From the NCBI GenBank assembly GCA_031281585.1, contig JAITFE010000095.1:1-32685 (forward strand): a DNA stretch of 32,685 bases. The letters are read 5' to 3'. Positions 1-5,935 of the stretch are shown one piece after another. Below the pieces are notes generated by a model that worked only from the letters and a program-made list of their open reading frames with translations, had not been told where the DNA came from and searched no databases. The stretch is from Bifidobacteriaceae bacterium. GTDB taxonomy: Bacteria > Actinomycetota > Actinomycetes > Actinomycetales > WQXJ01. A program made the translations under genes and the position numbers. Each line of letters opens with the position of its first letter. The stretch's first letter is position 1.

Positions 1-1
1 C

Positions 2-160
2 GACCACGCGGTCTACAAGACCAGGAACGTCGTCGAGCGGTTCTTCGCCCGGATCAAACAGTTCCGGGCAGTGGCCACCCGCTACGACAAACACGCCCGC
101 AACCACCGGGCCGGGATAGCCCTCGCCGGAATCATAACCTGCCTCCGAGACACCTTATGA
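2..160 (+). CDS. IS5-family transposase, C-terminal fragment (cut by window edge)
   Basis: The reading frame is open from the first bases and ends at TGA 158-160. The 52 visible residues include VVERFFARIKQFR and end in ACLRDTL-like sequence (ITCLRDTL). This is the end of the DDE domain of IS5-family (IS427-like) transposases, where the E of the DDE triad lies in the ExFFxxxKxFR helix, here E15 of the visible part. The upstream part lies outside the window, so it is unknown whether the gene is complete. The stop codon is embedded in the sequence TTATGAGACACGCC, which looks like the right terminal repeat of the element, as is usual for this group. It lies next to a second, unrelated mobile module, so the region is an insertion hot spot. 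Confidence 0.85.
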   Translation, partial: DHAVYKTRNVVERFFARIKQFRAVATRYDKHARNHRAGIALAGIITCLRDTL

Positions 161-168
161 GACACGCC
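156..168. repeat. Probable right terminal inverted repeat of the IS5-type element
   Basis: TATGAGACACGCC sits across the transposase stop codon. Its reverse complement, beginning GGCGTGTCTCATA, resembles the outer ends I recall for IS5/IS427-type elements. It is followed at 169-172 by CTAG, a tetranucleotide often used as a target by this family. The left end is outside the window, so the repeat pairing cannot be confirmed here. Confidence 0.5.
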
Positions 169-172
169 CTAG

Positions 173-422
173 TCGGATTGGGTTCTGGACGAGGGCCGGG
201 CAAGGTTGCGTTGACCAGCGGCGGCGAGGGTGCCGAGCTCTCCGAGGAACGCGTCGCGTTCCTAGTCGGGACCAGCCTGCCGGACGCGGAGGGAACCGAT
301 CCCGAAGGAGGCGGCATCGTGTTCGTATTCGACGGCGCCTATAGGGCGCTGGCGGGTTCTCGTCTTTCCGGTCGTGTTCCGCTTGGCCTGGGCGACTGTT
401 TGCGTTGTTAGGGTGGAGTGCG
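173..422. other. Stretch between IS end and DUF6881 gene, no convincing gene
   Basis: About 250 bp with no convincing gene. An 84-codon frame at 157-411 begins inside the IS end, has no ribosome-binding site and gives low-complexity Gly/Arg-rich protein. Another frame continues from 173 as SDWVLDEGRARLR then a stop, which could be the tail of a gene interrupted by the IS, but it is too short to identify. I treat the stretch as remnant or non-coding DNA. Confidence 0.4.
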
Positions 423-710
423 ATGGTCTATTACTTGCGGGTGATTTGGGGTCACGCATTCGTGGACGAGCCCGTCCTGCTTCTCTGCGAGGTGACGGAC
501 GGCGAGGAGACGAGGAAGGTGGAGGTGTACCGTGACGGCCATGCCGATCTGGCGGACCGCCGGCGCTCGACAGGGTCGACTCGCTTGTCCGTGTCGCCCT
601 TGCCCTCGGTTGAGGAGATTTCCGCCCAGGACGAGTTCACGGCGGAGCGGATCACGCGGCCCGAGTTCGACAGGGCGTGGCTGGCGGCTCTGCGAGGGCA
701 TCGGCTCTGA
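423..710 (+). CDS. DUF6881 domain protein (small, possibly immunity-like)
   Basis: A 95-residue protein matching my memory of the DUF6881 family along its whole length: N-terminal YYLRVIWGH, then DEPVLLLCEV, RKVEVYRDG, the STGSTRL segment, LPSVEEI and the closing EFDRAWLAAL helix. The family is short, cytoplasmic and has no known reaction; no catalytic pattern is visible. The ATG at 423 is chosen because the conserved domain begins directly there and GGAG at 414-417 lies 5 nt upstream. An in-frame ATG at 405 would add only six unconserved residues. It stands alone between an IS5 end and the DUF6431 transposition module. Solitary small proteins of this kind often occur beside polymorphic toxins as immunity proteins, but no toxin gene is visible here, so that role is a guess. 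Confidence 0.75.
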   Translation: MVYYLRVIWGHAFVDEPVLLLCEVTDGEETRKVEVYRDGHADLADRRRSTGSTRLSVSPLPSVEEISAQDEFTAERITRPEFDRAWLAALRGHRL

Positions 711-939
711 GCTGCGCGGCCCGGGGTGGCGACCCCCCCAGCGGTGACGCGCGTGAGGCTGAGGCCGATGTCCAGCGTCGTGTTGTTTGGCGGTGTTTGA
801 GGCGGGTTGTTTGACGGTGCGGGGGGGTGGCGTTGGGGCGGGGGTTGCCGTCAGGATTGTGACGGTCTTTGTCGGGCGGCCCCCGGCGGCCCGTTGATCG
901 GTTGGGCGGCCGGGGGCCTGGCGCGTTGGGAGCGCGCTT
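711..939. other. Left end of the three-gene transposition module
   Basis: Non-coding, very GC-rich. It holds repeated boxes of the form TTG(A/G)CGGT: GTTGTTTGGCGGTG at 782-795, GTTGTTTGACGGTG at 806-819 (24 bp apart, one mismatch), a weaker TGTGACGGT near 859-866, and TTGACGGT at 943-950 over the DUF6431 start codon. The outermost TGTTGT at 781 pairs with ACAACA at 4064-4069. This looks like a transposase-binding end rather than an ordinary promoter region. Confidence 0.5.
781..819 (+). repeat. Left end repeat of transposition module
   Basis: Outer TGTTGT (781-786) and inner TTTGACGGTG (810-819). It also contains a direct repeat GTTGTTTG(G/A)CGGTG at 782-795 and 806-819. The arrangement of several similar sites at one end is typical of transposases of the Mu/Tn7/Tn5053 group. 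Confidence 0.5.
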
Positions 940-1605
940 GTGTTGACGGTATGCGTTAATCAGCTGGTTGTCGAGGCGAGGTTGCTGGCCGGGGGTTACC
1001 GTTGCCCGGTCTGCGGCGGGGTGTTGCGGCCTTGGGGATGGGCCCGGTTCCGCGTGGTGTGGGACGGTTTCGCGGGGCGGGGCGTGTCGCGGGCGCGGTT
1101 CGCGCCGAGGCGGGCGCGGTGCTCGGCGTGCGGGGCGACGCATGTGCTGTTGCCGGTGTTGTTTTTCTCCAGGCGGGCGGACTCGGCCCGCGTGATCGCC
1201 CGCGCGGTGGAGTGGCGGGCGGCGGGTCTGGGTTGGCGGCGGATCGCGTCGCGGCTGGCCCGGCCGCCGACCACGGTCAGGCGCTGGCTCAAGGCCGCCG
1301 GGACGGCGGCCGAGGCGGGGGCGGGCGTGTTGCTGGCCGCCGCGTTCGAGGTCGCCCCGGATCCGGCCGCGGTGTCGCCGAGGCCGGCCGGGTCCCCGCT
1401 TGGGGGCCTGGTGGCCGTGTTGTCGGCGTTGGCGGCGGCCGTGGGGGCGCGTTGGCGGCGCCCGGCGGGTTCGTGGCAGTCGGCGGGCGCGGCGGCGTGC
1501 CGGTCCCGGTTGTTGCAGGCGTCTTGGTGGGCGGGGGAAGCGCAACACGAGTTGGCGCTTATGCCGGCGTGGTGGTCTGAGACAGGGTTGGCTCCGGGCC
1601 TGTGA
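940..1605 (+). CDS. DUF6431 zinc-ribbon and helix-turn-helix protein of a transposition module
   Basis: A 221-residue protein starting at GTG 940 with GGGAG at 928-932, 7 nt upstream. Residues 20-70 form a zinc ribbon with C22-P-V-C25 and C61-S-A-C64. Residues 84-125 are a predicted helix-turn-helix: ARAVEWRAAGLGWRRIASRL followed by TTVRRWLKAA, the form of an HTH that recognises DNA. The C-terminal 90 residues are Ala/Gly/Arg-rich with several Trp and no recognised domain. I recognise the N-terminal part as DUF6431, seen in actinobacteria next to DDE transposase and AAA genes. It lies about 80 bp before the transposase and inside the same end repeats, so it is probably part of the element. 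Possible roles are end recognition, target choice or repression of the element's own promoter; one end-like box overlaps its start codon. No enzyme activity is evident. Confidence 0.75.
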   Translation: MLTVCVNQLVVEARLLAGGYRCPVCGGVLRPWGWARFRVVWDGFAGRGVSRARFAPRRARCSACGATHVLLPVLFFSRRADSARVIARAVEWRAAGLGWRRIASRLARPPTTVRRWLKAAGTAAEAGAGVLLAAAFEVAPDPAAVSPRPAGSPLGGLVAVLSALAAAVGARWRRPAGSWQSAGAAACRSRLLQASWWAGEAQHELALMPAWWSETGLAPGL

Positions 1606-1684
1606 GGGGCGGGCCCGGCGCCCGGCGCCGGCCGGTAAGGGCCGGCGGGGCGCCTGTTTCGATCCCGGGAGGGGGATGGCTGGC

Positions 1685-3118
1685 ATGGTTGAGGCGGTTT
1701 CGAGGTCTGAGAGGGCCGACAGGGTGGCGATGTGGCGTTGGGGGGTGATACGCGACGCGATCGATCCGGAGCTGACCGCGAAGCAGCGCGGCCGGGTGGT
1801 GCGGCGGATCGCGGGGGAGGCTCATCCCGCGCCGGGCGGGGGGACCAGGCGGGTGTCCAGGGAGACGGTCGACCGGTGGCTGCGCGCGTGGCGGCGCGGC
1901 GGCCTGATGGGGCTGCGGCCGTCGGGCAGGCAGTCCGAGCCGAGGACCCCGCAAGAGGTTTTGGACATGGCGGCGGCGTTGAAGAAGGAGCGGCCGGAGC
2001 GGACCGCGGCGCAGGTGCGGAGGGTGATGCTGCGCGCGGCGGGGGACGCGCCGTCCGAGTCGACGATCTTGAGGCATTTCCGCAGGCTCGGGTTGAACAC
2101 GGCCGCGCCGCCGGAGGCCCACGGCCGTTTCCAGGCGGACTTCCCGAACGAGATCTGGGTCGGGGACGCTTTGCACGGCCCCAGGGTCGCGGGCCGGAAG
2201 GCGTACCTGTTCGCGTTCCTCGACGACCATTCCCGGTACGTGACGGGCGCGAGGTGGGCCTGGTCCGAGGACCACGCCCGCCTCGCGATCGCGTTGCGGC
2301 CGGCGCTGGCCGCGCACGGGATCCCGTCTTCCCTGTACCTGGACAATGGCGCCGCGATGGTGGACGGCGCGCTGGGGCGGGCGTGCGCCCGCCTCGGGAT
2401 CCGGCTGGTCCACTCCGCGCCGGGCCGCCCGCAGGGCCGCGGCAAGATCGAAAGATTTTTCAACACGGTCGACGGCCAGTTCCTCGCCGAGGTCGCCCCA
2501 GCCGGCGGCGAGGGCCCCGCCGGCGGCTCCCCGGTCGGCTCGCTGGAGGAGCTGAACTCCTTGTTCGACGCGTGGGTGGCGTCCGTCTACCACCGGGCGC
2601 CGAACGACACGACCGGGCAGGCGCCCGCCGACCGGTGGGCGGCGGGGTGGGCCAGGGCGGAGCCCAGGCGCGCCACCCTGGAGCAGATCGCGGACGCGTT
2701 CAAATGGTCCGCCACGAGGAAGGTCCGCAAAGACGCGACCGTCCAGCTGGCCGGGAACACCTACGAGGTGGACGCGTCCCTCGCCGGCCGGAGGGTCGAG
2801 GTCGTCTACGACCCCTACCAGATGGGCTCCCCGGTCGAGGTGCTCCTCGACGGCGAGCCCGCCGGGCGGGGCGAACCGGCGGTGATCGGCCGGCACGTCC
2901 ACAAGAAAGCGCAGGCCGCGGCCCGCGACGAGGACAAAGGCGCCGAGGGCGGCGCGGCGACCGGGATCGACTACCTCAGGCTGGTGGAGCGGGACCGCCG
3001 CGACGAGATAGCGGCCGCCGGGATCGACTACCGGGCGCTGTCCGACGACGAGGCCGCCCAAGACCTCGACGGCGGCCCGGGCGGGGACGACGGCTGGGAG
3101 CAGGGGGCGCTGCTGTGA
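1685..3118 (+). CDS. DDE transposase/integrase (TniA/Mu-like, rve domain)
   Basis: A 477-residue transposase that would join the element ends to target DNA. Residues about 20-145 carry HTH segments (VSRETVDRWLRAWRRGG; SESTILRHFRRLGL). The RNase H-like catalytic domain spans about 150-330 with D161 (WVGDALHGP), D220 (LYLDNGAAM) and E256 (GRGKIERFF), giving a D-D-35-E spacing as in the IS3/Mu/retroviral integrase superfamily. The C-terminal part (about 375-450) resembles the beta-barrel Mu-C domain (VQLAGNTYEVDASLAGRRVEVVYDP-like, seen at about 2740-2820). ATG 1685 is preferred because GGGAGG at 1667-1672 is well placed; ATG 1676 lies directly after the purine run. The next gene starts inside its stop codon (GTGA), so transposase and ATPase are translationally coupled. 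All catalytic residues are intact. Confidence 0.85.
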   Translation: MVEAVSRSERADRVAMWRWGVIRDAIDPELTAKQRGRVVRRIAGEAHPAPGGGTRRVSRETVDRWLRAWRRGGLMGLRPSGRQSEPRTPQEVLDMAAALKKERPERTAAQVRRVMLRAAGDAPSESTILRHFRRLGLNTAAPPEAHGRFQADFPNEIWVGDALHGPRVAGRKAYLFAFLDDHSRYVTGARWAWSEDHARLAIALRPALAAHGIPSSLYLDNGAAMVDGALGRACARLGIRLVHSAPGRPQGRGKIERFFNTVDGQFLAEVAPAGGEGPAGGSPVGSLEELNSLFDAWVASVYHRAPNDTTGQAPADRWAAGWARAEPRRATLEQIADAFKWSATRKVRKDATVQLAGNTYEVDASLAGRRVEVVYDPYQMGSPVEVLLDGEPAGRGEPAVIGRHVHKKAQAAARDEDKGAEGGAATGIDYLRLVERDRRDEIAAAGIDYRALSDDEAAQDLDGGPGGDDGWEQGALL

Positions 3119-3927
3119 GCGTCGACCGCCTCCAAACCCACTGGGGCCTGACCCGGATGCCGTTCGGCAAGGGCGTGCCAGTCGAGTCCCTGTCCCGGCA
3201 CAAATCGTTCCAAGAGGCGGTCGCGAGGGTGTCGTGGGCGGTCGCGCAACGCCAGGTCGCGGTCGTCACCGGCGAAGTCGGGTCCGGGAAGACCATGGCC
3301 GTCAGGGCCGCCCTCGCCGGACTCGAGCCCGCCCGGCACCTTCCCGTCTACATCCCCGACCCGACCATCACCCTGCGCGGCGTCCACTCCCAGATCACCG
3401 CCGCGCTGGGCGGGCAGCCCCAGTTCCACACCGGGATGCTCGCCACCCAGACCGCCAAACTCCTCGCCGGCGAGCTCGACGAAAGAGGCCGCCTCCCCGT
3501 CGTCGTGATAGACGAAGCGCACCTCCTGTCCAACCAGGAGCTCGAGTCCCTGCGGATGCTGACGAACTGCGACATGGACTCCCAGTCGGTGTTCGCGCTG
3601 GTCCTCGTCGGCCAGCCGACCCTGCGCCGCAGGCTGAAGCTCGCCGTCCTCGCCGCCCTCGACCAAAGGATAGGAGTCCGCTACCAGATGGCCGGCATGG
3701 ACCCGGCCGAGACGACCGCCTACCTCAAAACCCACCTCGCGTGGGCGGGCCGGTCCGAGCTGCTCTTCGCCGACGACGCGGTCGCCGAGATCTGGCAGGC
3801 GTCCCGCGGCCACCCCAGAGCCGTCAACAACCTCGCCACCGCCGCGATGGTCGCCGCCTACGCCGCCGGCAAAGCCATCGTCGACAAAGAATGCGCCGTC
3901 GCCGCCGTCATAGAGAACACCGACTAA
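3115..3927 (+). CDS. AAA+ ATPase of transposition module (TniB/ExeA-like)
   Basis: A 270-residue ATP-binding protein. It begins with the segment THWGLTRMPFGKGVP, typical of ExeA/TniB-like AAA proteins. Walker A is GEVGSGKT at 53-60, and Walker B is VVVIDEAH at 129-136. A sensor-like stretch LVLVGQPTLRRRL follows, then the C-terminal SRGHPRAVNNLATAA motif of this family. In MuB/TniB/IS21 systems such ATPases bind target DNA and stimulate or direct the transposase; that is the likely job here. GTG 3115 overlaps the transposase TGA by the tetranucleotide GTGA, so the partner is unambiguous. The gene is intact, and a strong hairpin follows at 3970-3995. Confidence 0.85.
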   Translation: MSVDRLQTHWGLTRMPFGKGVPVESLSRHKSFQEAVARVSWAVAQRQVAVVTGEVGSGKTMAVRAALAGLEPARHLPVYIPDPTITLRGVHSQITAALGGQPQFHTGMLATQTAKLLAGELDERGRLPVVVIDEAHLLSNQELESLRMLTNCDMDSQSVFALVLVGQPTLRRRLKLAVLAALDQRIGVRYQMAGMDPAETTAYLKTHLAWAGRSELLFADDAVAEIWQASRGHPRAVNNLATAAMVAAYAAGKAIVDKECAVAAVIENTD

Positions 3928-3969
3928 CCCCGCCGCCGCCAGCCTGGCGACCAACGCGGCAACACGACC

Positions 3970-3995
3970 ATGGGGCCCCCACCCGGGGGCCCCAT
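3970..3995 (+). terminator. GC hairpin after the transposition genes
   Basis: Perfect 11-bp inverted repeat ATGGGGCCCCC / GGGGGCCCCAT around an ACCC loop, 43 bp after the ATPase stop. There is no T-tract, as is common in high-GC actinobacteria. It could stop transcription leaving the element or insulate it from outside transcription. Confidence 0.55.
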
Positions 3996-4030
3996 CCCCA
4001 TGCCCGCATCGGCGCCCCCAACGACGCCAA

Positions 4031-4069
4031 CACCGTCAAATCAGGTGACGGCTAACAGCCGAGACAACA
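4031..4069 (-). repeat. Right end repeat of transposition module
   Basis: On the minus strand this reads TGTTGTCTCGG... ending in TTTGACGGTG, with the outer TGTTGT and inner TTTGACGGTG boxes at the same spacing as in the left end. The middle differs from the left copy, so the inverted repeat is in blocks rather than continuous. Confidence 0.5.
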
Positions 4070-4136
4070 ACGAACAGCCCGATAGGGCAATTGTTTCCTA
4101 CGATGCCGAACACACCCAAATTGGGAGGCCGTCGAA

Positions 4137-4748
4137 ATGGCGGGAAGCGGACTCAGTTTGACTGGCGGCCAGCGCCGCCGGTGGGAGGATTGTCGAGTGG
4201 ACCGGGCGGATGAGTTGAGGCGGTTGGATTCGGGGCCGCGCCCGGGCGAGCGGTCGGGTTTGGCGGGGGTCGTGGAGATCCGGTTGGAGACCGGCGTCGA
4301 CGCGGACCTGGTGATCCATAGGGTCAAGGACGTGCTGCGCATCGTGTTGTCCACGACCGAGGAAGAGTTGGAGCGAGGCGAGGCGTCCGGGCTGCCGGAC
4401 TGGCTGATGGAGACATTCGCGCCCAACGGCCCCGAAGACGACCTGGACGGCCGCCTCTGGTGGGCGTCGCCCGAACGGGAGAAATGGTGGGGCGGGTTGA
4501 GCAGCCGCACGCGGCGGCTCGTCACGACCTATACCCCCTGGCGCGAATGGTACGCGCCCTACACGCTTGACGCTTGGGTGTATTCGTTTTCGGAGGAGTT
4601 CCGGACGTGGTTTTGGTGGGACGCGCGGGTTGACGGGCCGGACCGTGCGAGCGTGTTCATCGAAGTCGACGGGTGGCCGTACTCGTGGTTCCAGTTGGAA
4701 TGGCTGTTGGCCGTGGCTGGCGCGGACGTGGTCGACAACCTGGGCTGA
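4137..4748 (+). CDS. Unrecognised Trp-rich acidic protein
   Basis: A 203-residue protein that I cannot assign to a family. It has no signal peptide or membrane segment. The middle and C-terminal parts are rich in Trp and acidic residues (DGRLWWASPEREKWWGG; FRTWFWWDARVDG; ending GWPYSWFQLEWLLAV). It carries a long acidic helix around LSTTEEELERGE. Two in-frame starts each have a GGGAGG: ATG 4137 (GGGAGG 4123-4128, 8-nt spacer) and GTG 4197 (GGGAGG 4183-4188, 8-nt spacer), the latter giving 183 residues. I keep ATG 4137 as primary. The composition, solitary position and mobile surroundings resemble immunity proteins of toxin systems, but this is only an analogy. Codon use is as GC-biased as its neighbours. 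Confidence 0.65.
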   Translation: MAGSGLSLTGGQRRRWEDCRVDRADELRRLDSGPRPGERSGLAGVVEIRLETGVDADLVIHRVKDVLRIVLSTTEEELERGEASGLPDWLMETFAPNGPEDDLDGRLWWASPEREKWWGGLSSRTRRLVTTYTPWREWYAPYTLDAWVYSFSEEFRTWFWWDARVDGPDRASVFIEVDGWPYSWFQLEWLLAVAGADVVDNLG

Positions 4749-5190
4749 TCGGCCTGTGTGATCGGGTTCCTTCGCGGCAGGTGCGGGCGGTGTTCGACGC
4801 CGTGCCGGCGTCCTCGCGTCGTACGAATGCGCGGGCGGTCGCCGACGCGGGACGCCGCGAGCCCGTTGGCGGAGGAGACTCGGCGACCGGGCGGACCTCG
4901 CCGATGTTGACGCGAGGCCGACCGTGGCGCGCGACCCGGCGGCACCCGCCGACCCGTGACGGCCGGGGCACCTCGAGACCGCAGGAGCCCCGCCGGGCCG
5001 GGAACAAACCAAGGCGGAGGCGAGAACCTTCGGGGCACGGCATCGTCGGCTTCGCTTGGGGCGGCCCGGGGCCCGTCTGCGGCGGCGCGGGGCCGCTGGT
5101 CGCGGGCCGGCCGATCAGCTCCAGTGACCTGATCCAACCACGCGAAAAGGGCTGAGAGCGTTCACGCCGGTCGGGCGATTGCCGCCGAGC
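4749..5190. other. 440-bp stretch with no supportable gene
   Basis: Several overlapping open frames occur on both strands, as expected at this GC content. None has a ribosome-binding site joined to a plausible protein, and the translations are Arg/Pro/Gly-rich without motifs. I looked specifically for a VapB-type antitoxin ahead of the VapC-like gene and found none. Confidence 0.4.
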
Positions 5191-5192
5191 GG

Positions 5193-5210
5193 CATATGTT
5201 GCCATATGTT
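5193..5210. promoter_or_regulatory. CATATGTT direct repeat, possible operator/-10 region of the PIN gene
   Basis: CATATGTT occurs at 5193-5200 and again at 5203-5210, a 10-bp period (one helical turn), and the first copy also lies in the interrupted palindrome GGCAtatgtTGCC (5191-5203). Each copy contains TATGTT, a TANNNT -10 box. This is an isolated AT-rich patch in GC-rich DNA, 26 bp before an AAAGGAG and about 60 bp before the VapC-like ATG. Toxin-antitoxin operons often carry such operators. Confidence 0.4.
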
Positions 5211-5268
5211 ATGGCGCCGGTGTTGAAAGGAGCGGATCACGCCACGAGCGGTCCCCGCGCCGGCATAC

Positions 5269-5670
5269 ATGCTCGACACGAGCACGTGCTCCTTTCTGAT
5301 GCGCGCGCTGCCCGCAGTCGTCGCAAACCTGGGAAGAGCGCAGGCCAGCGGCGCCAGCATCGTAATATCCGCCATCGTCCACTCGAAGCTCCGCGACGGC
5401 ACCCTCGGGTCGAAGGCTTCCCCGAAACACGCCGCCATGGTGGCCGACTCCACCGCCCGGCTCGACGGCGTTGTCCCATGGGACCAGGCCGCCGCAGACC
5501 AAACCGCTTTGATCCGCCGCGACCTGCGGCGGGCGGGAACGCCCATCGGCGTCAACGACTCCGCCATCGCCGGACGCTGTTTGGCTGCGGGCGCGACTAT
5601 CGTGACGAACAACACCGGCAAGTTCCGCCGCGTGAAGGGCCTCGCGGTCGAAGACTGGGCCAACTCCTGA
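5269..5670 (+). CDS. VapC-like PIN-domain protein with substituted active-site Glu, no antitoxin seen
   Basis: A 133-residue PIN-domain protein close to the tRNA(fMet)-type VapC family: N-terminal MLDTSTCSFLMR, then VISAIVHSKLRDG, PWDQAAADQTALIRRDL, GTPIGVNDSAIAG, VTNNTGKF and the end GLAVEDWAN. VapC toxins are Mg-dependent ribonucleases using an Asp/Glu/Asp cluster. D3 and D97 are present, but the glutamate normally found in the AEL motif is K40 (HSKL), so activity is doubtful. The ATG at 5269 lacks a good ribosome site. A strong AAAGGAG at 5226-5232 instead points to the in-frame codon ATC 5236, which would add 11 residues ending in AY before MLDT, so the original start may have mutated. 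No antitoxin gene precedes or follows. It may be a decaying toxin or an orphan with another role. Confidence 0.75.
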   Translation: MLDTSTCSFLMRALPAVVANLGRAQASGASIVISAIVHSKLRDGTLGSKASPKHAAMVADSTARLDGVVPWDQAAADQTALIRRDLRRAGTPIGVNDSAIAGRCLAAGATIVTNNTGKFRRVKGLAVEDWANS

Positions 5671-5922
5671 GCACAGGGCGGCCGATCCGATGGTGTTGGC
5701 GCGGGCGGCCAGTTCGGCTTGTGGTTCGGGTGCAGGGTGCTTCCCCGCAGCGAAACACTTGGTCGGACCTCTATGCAACCGATGGTCGCCACTGTATGTA
5801 ACGGAACGTCGGCCGGTTGCCGCCTCCCCCGACTGCGCTTTGGGCGGTCGCCGCAGGGGCCGGCCCGCCTGATCCAACAGACCGATCGCCCGACGGCCTA
5901 TGCCAAGTGGGTCCCGCGGTTC
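5671..5922. other. Gap between VapC-like and Fic-like genes, nothing recognised
   Basis: About 250 bp with no convincing gene on either strand. Short frames have no ribosome site or motif. The last part holds the probable promoter of the Fic-like gene. Confidence 0.4.
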
Positions 5923-5928
5923 TAGCCT
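5923..5928 (+). promoter_or_regulatory. -10 box (TAGCCT) of a probable leaderless transcript, Fic-like gene
   Basis: TAGCCT fits TANNNT and ends 7 nt before ATG 5936, so transcription would start at or next to the A of the start codon. The GGGAGG between them is too close to the ATG (1 nt) to serve as a normal ribosome site. Confidence 0.45.
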
Positions 5929-5935
5929 GGGAGGC

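Larger units (their letters stand above)
781..4069. mobile_element. Mu/Tn5053-like transposition module (DUF6431 + DDE transposase + AAA ATPase)
   Basis: Three co-directional genes (940-1605, 1685-3118, 3115-3927) lie between related end sequences. The left end reads TGTTGT at 781-786 with TTTGACGGTG at 810-819. The right end, read on the other strand, has TGTTGT at 4069-4064 and TTTGACGGTG at 4040-4031, so both boxes are the same distance apart (39 bp outer edge to inner edge) at each side. The transposase/ATPase pairing is that of TniA/TniB and MuA/MuB systems. No matching direct repeat is obvious at the flanks (CGTCG left, ACGAA right), so the exact boundaries are tentative and could lie several bases further out (TGTCC at 769, reverse TGTTC at 4076). 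Confidence 0.6.

Noticed and set aside
157-411. 84-codon open frame after the IS5 end
   Set aside because: Starts inside the terminal repeat, has no ribosome site, and gives low-complexity protein without a family pattern.
1732-3114. Long frame running ahead of the ATPase in the same phase
   Set aside because: It is the +2 shadow of the transposase gene, Arg/Gly/Pro-rich; the ATPase starts at GTG 3115, where the conserved sequence begins.
760-4085. Target-site duplication at the transposition module
   Set aside because: The flanks (CGTCG and ACGAA, or GCCGA and GCCCG with wider ends) do not match well enough to call.
4673-5155. 160-codon frame after the Trp-rich gene, considered as an antitoxin
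   Set aside because: No ribosome site, no DNA-binding fold or VapB-like sequence, and composition typical of non-coding frames here.
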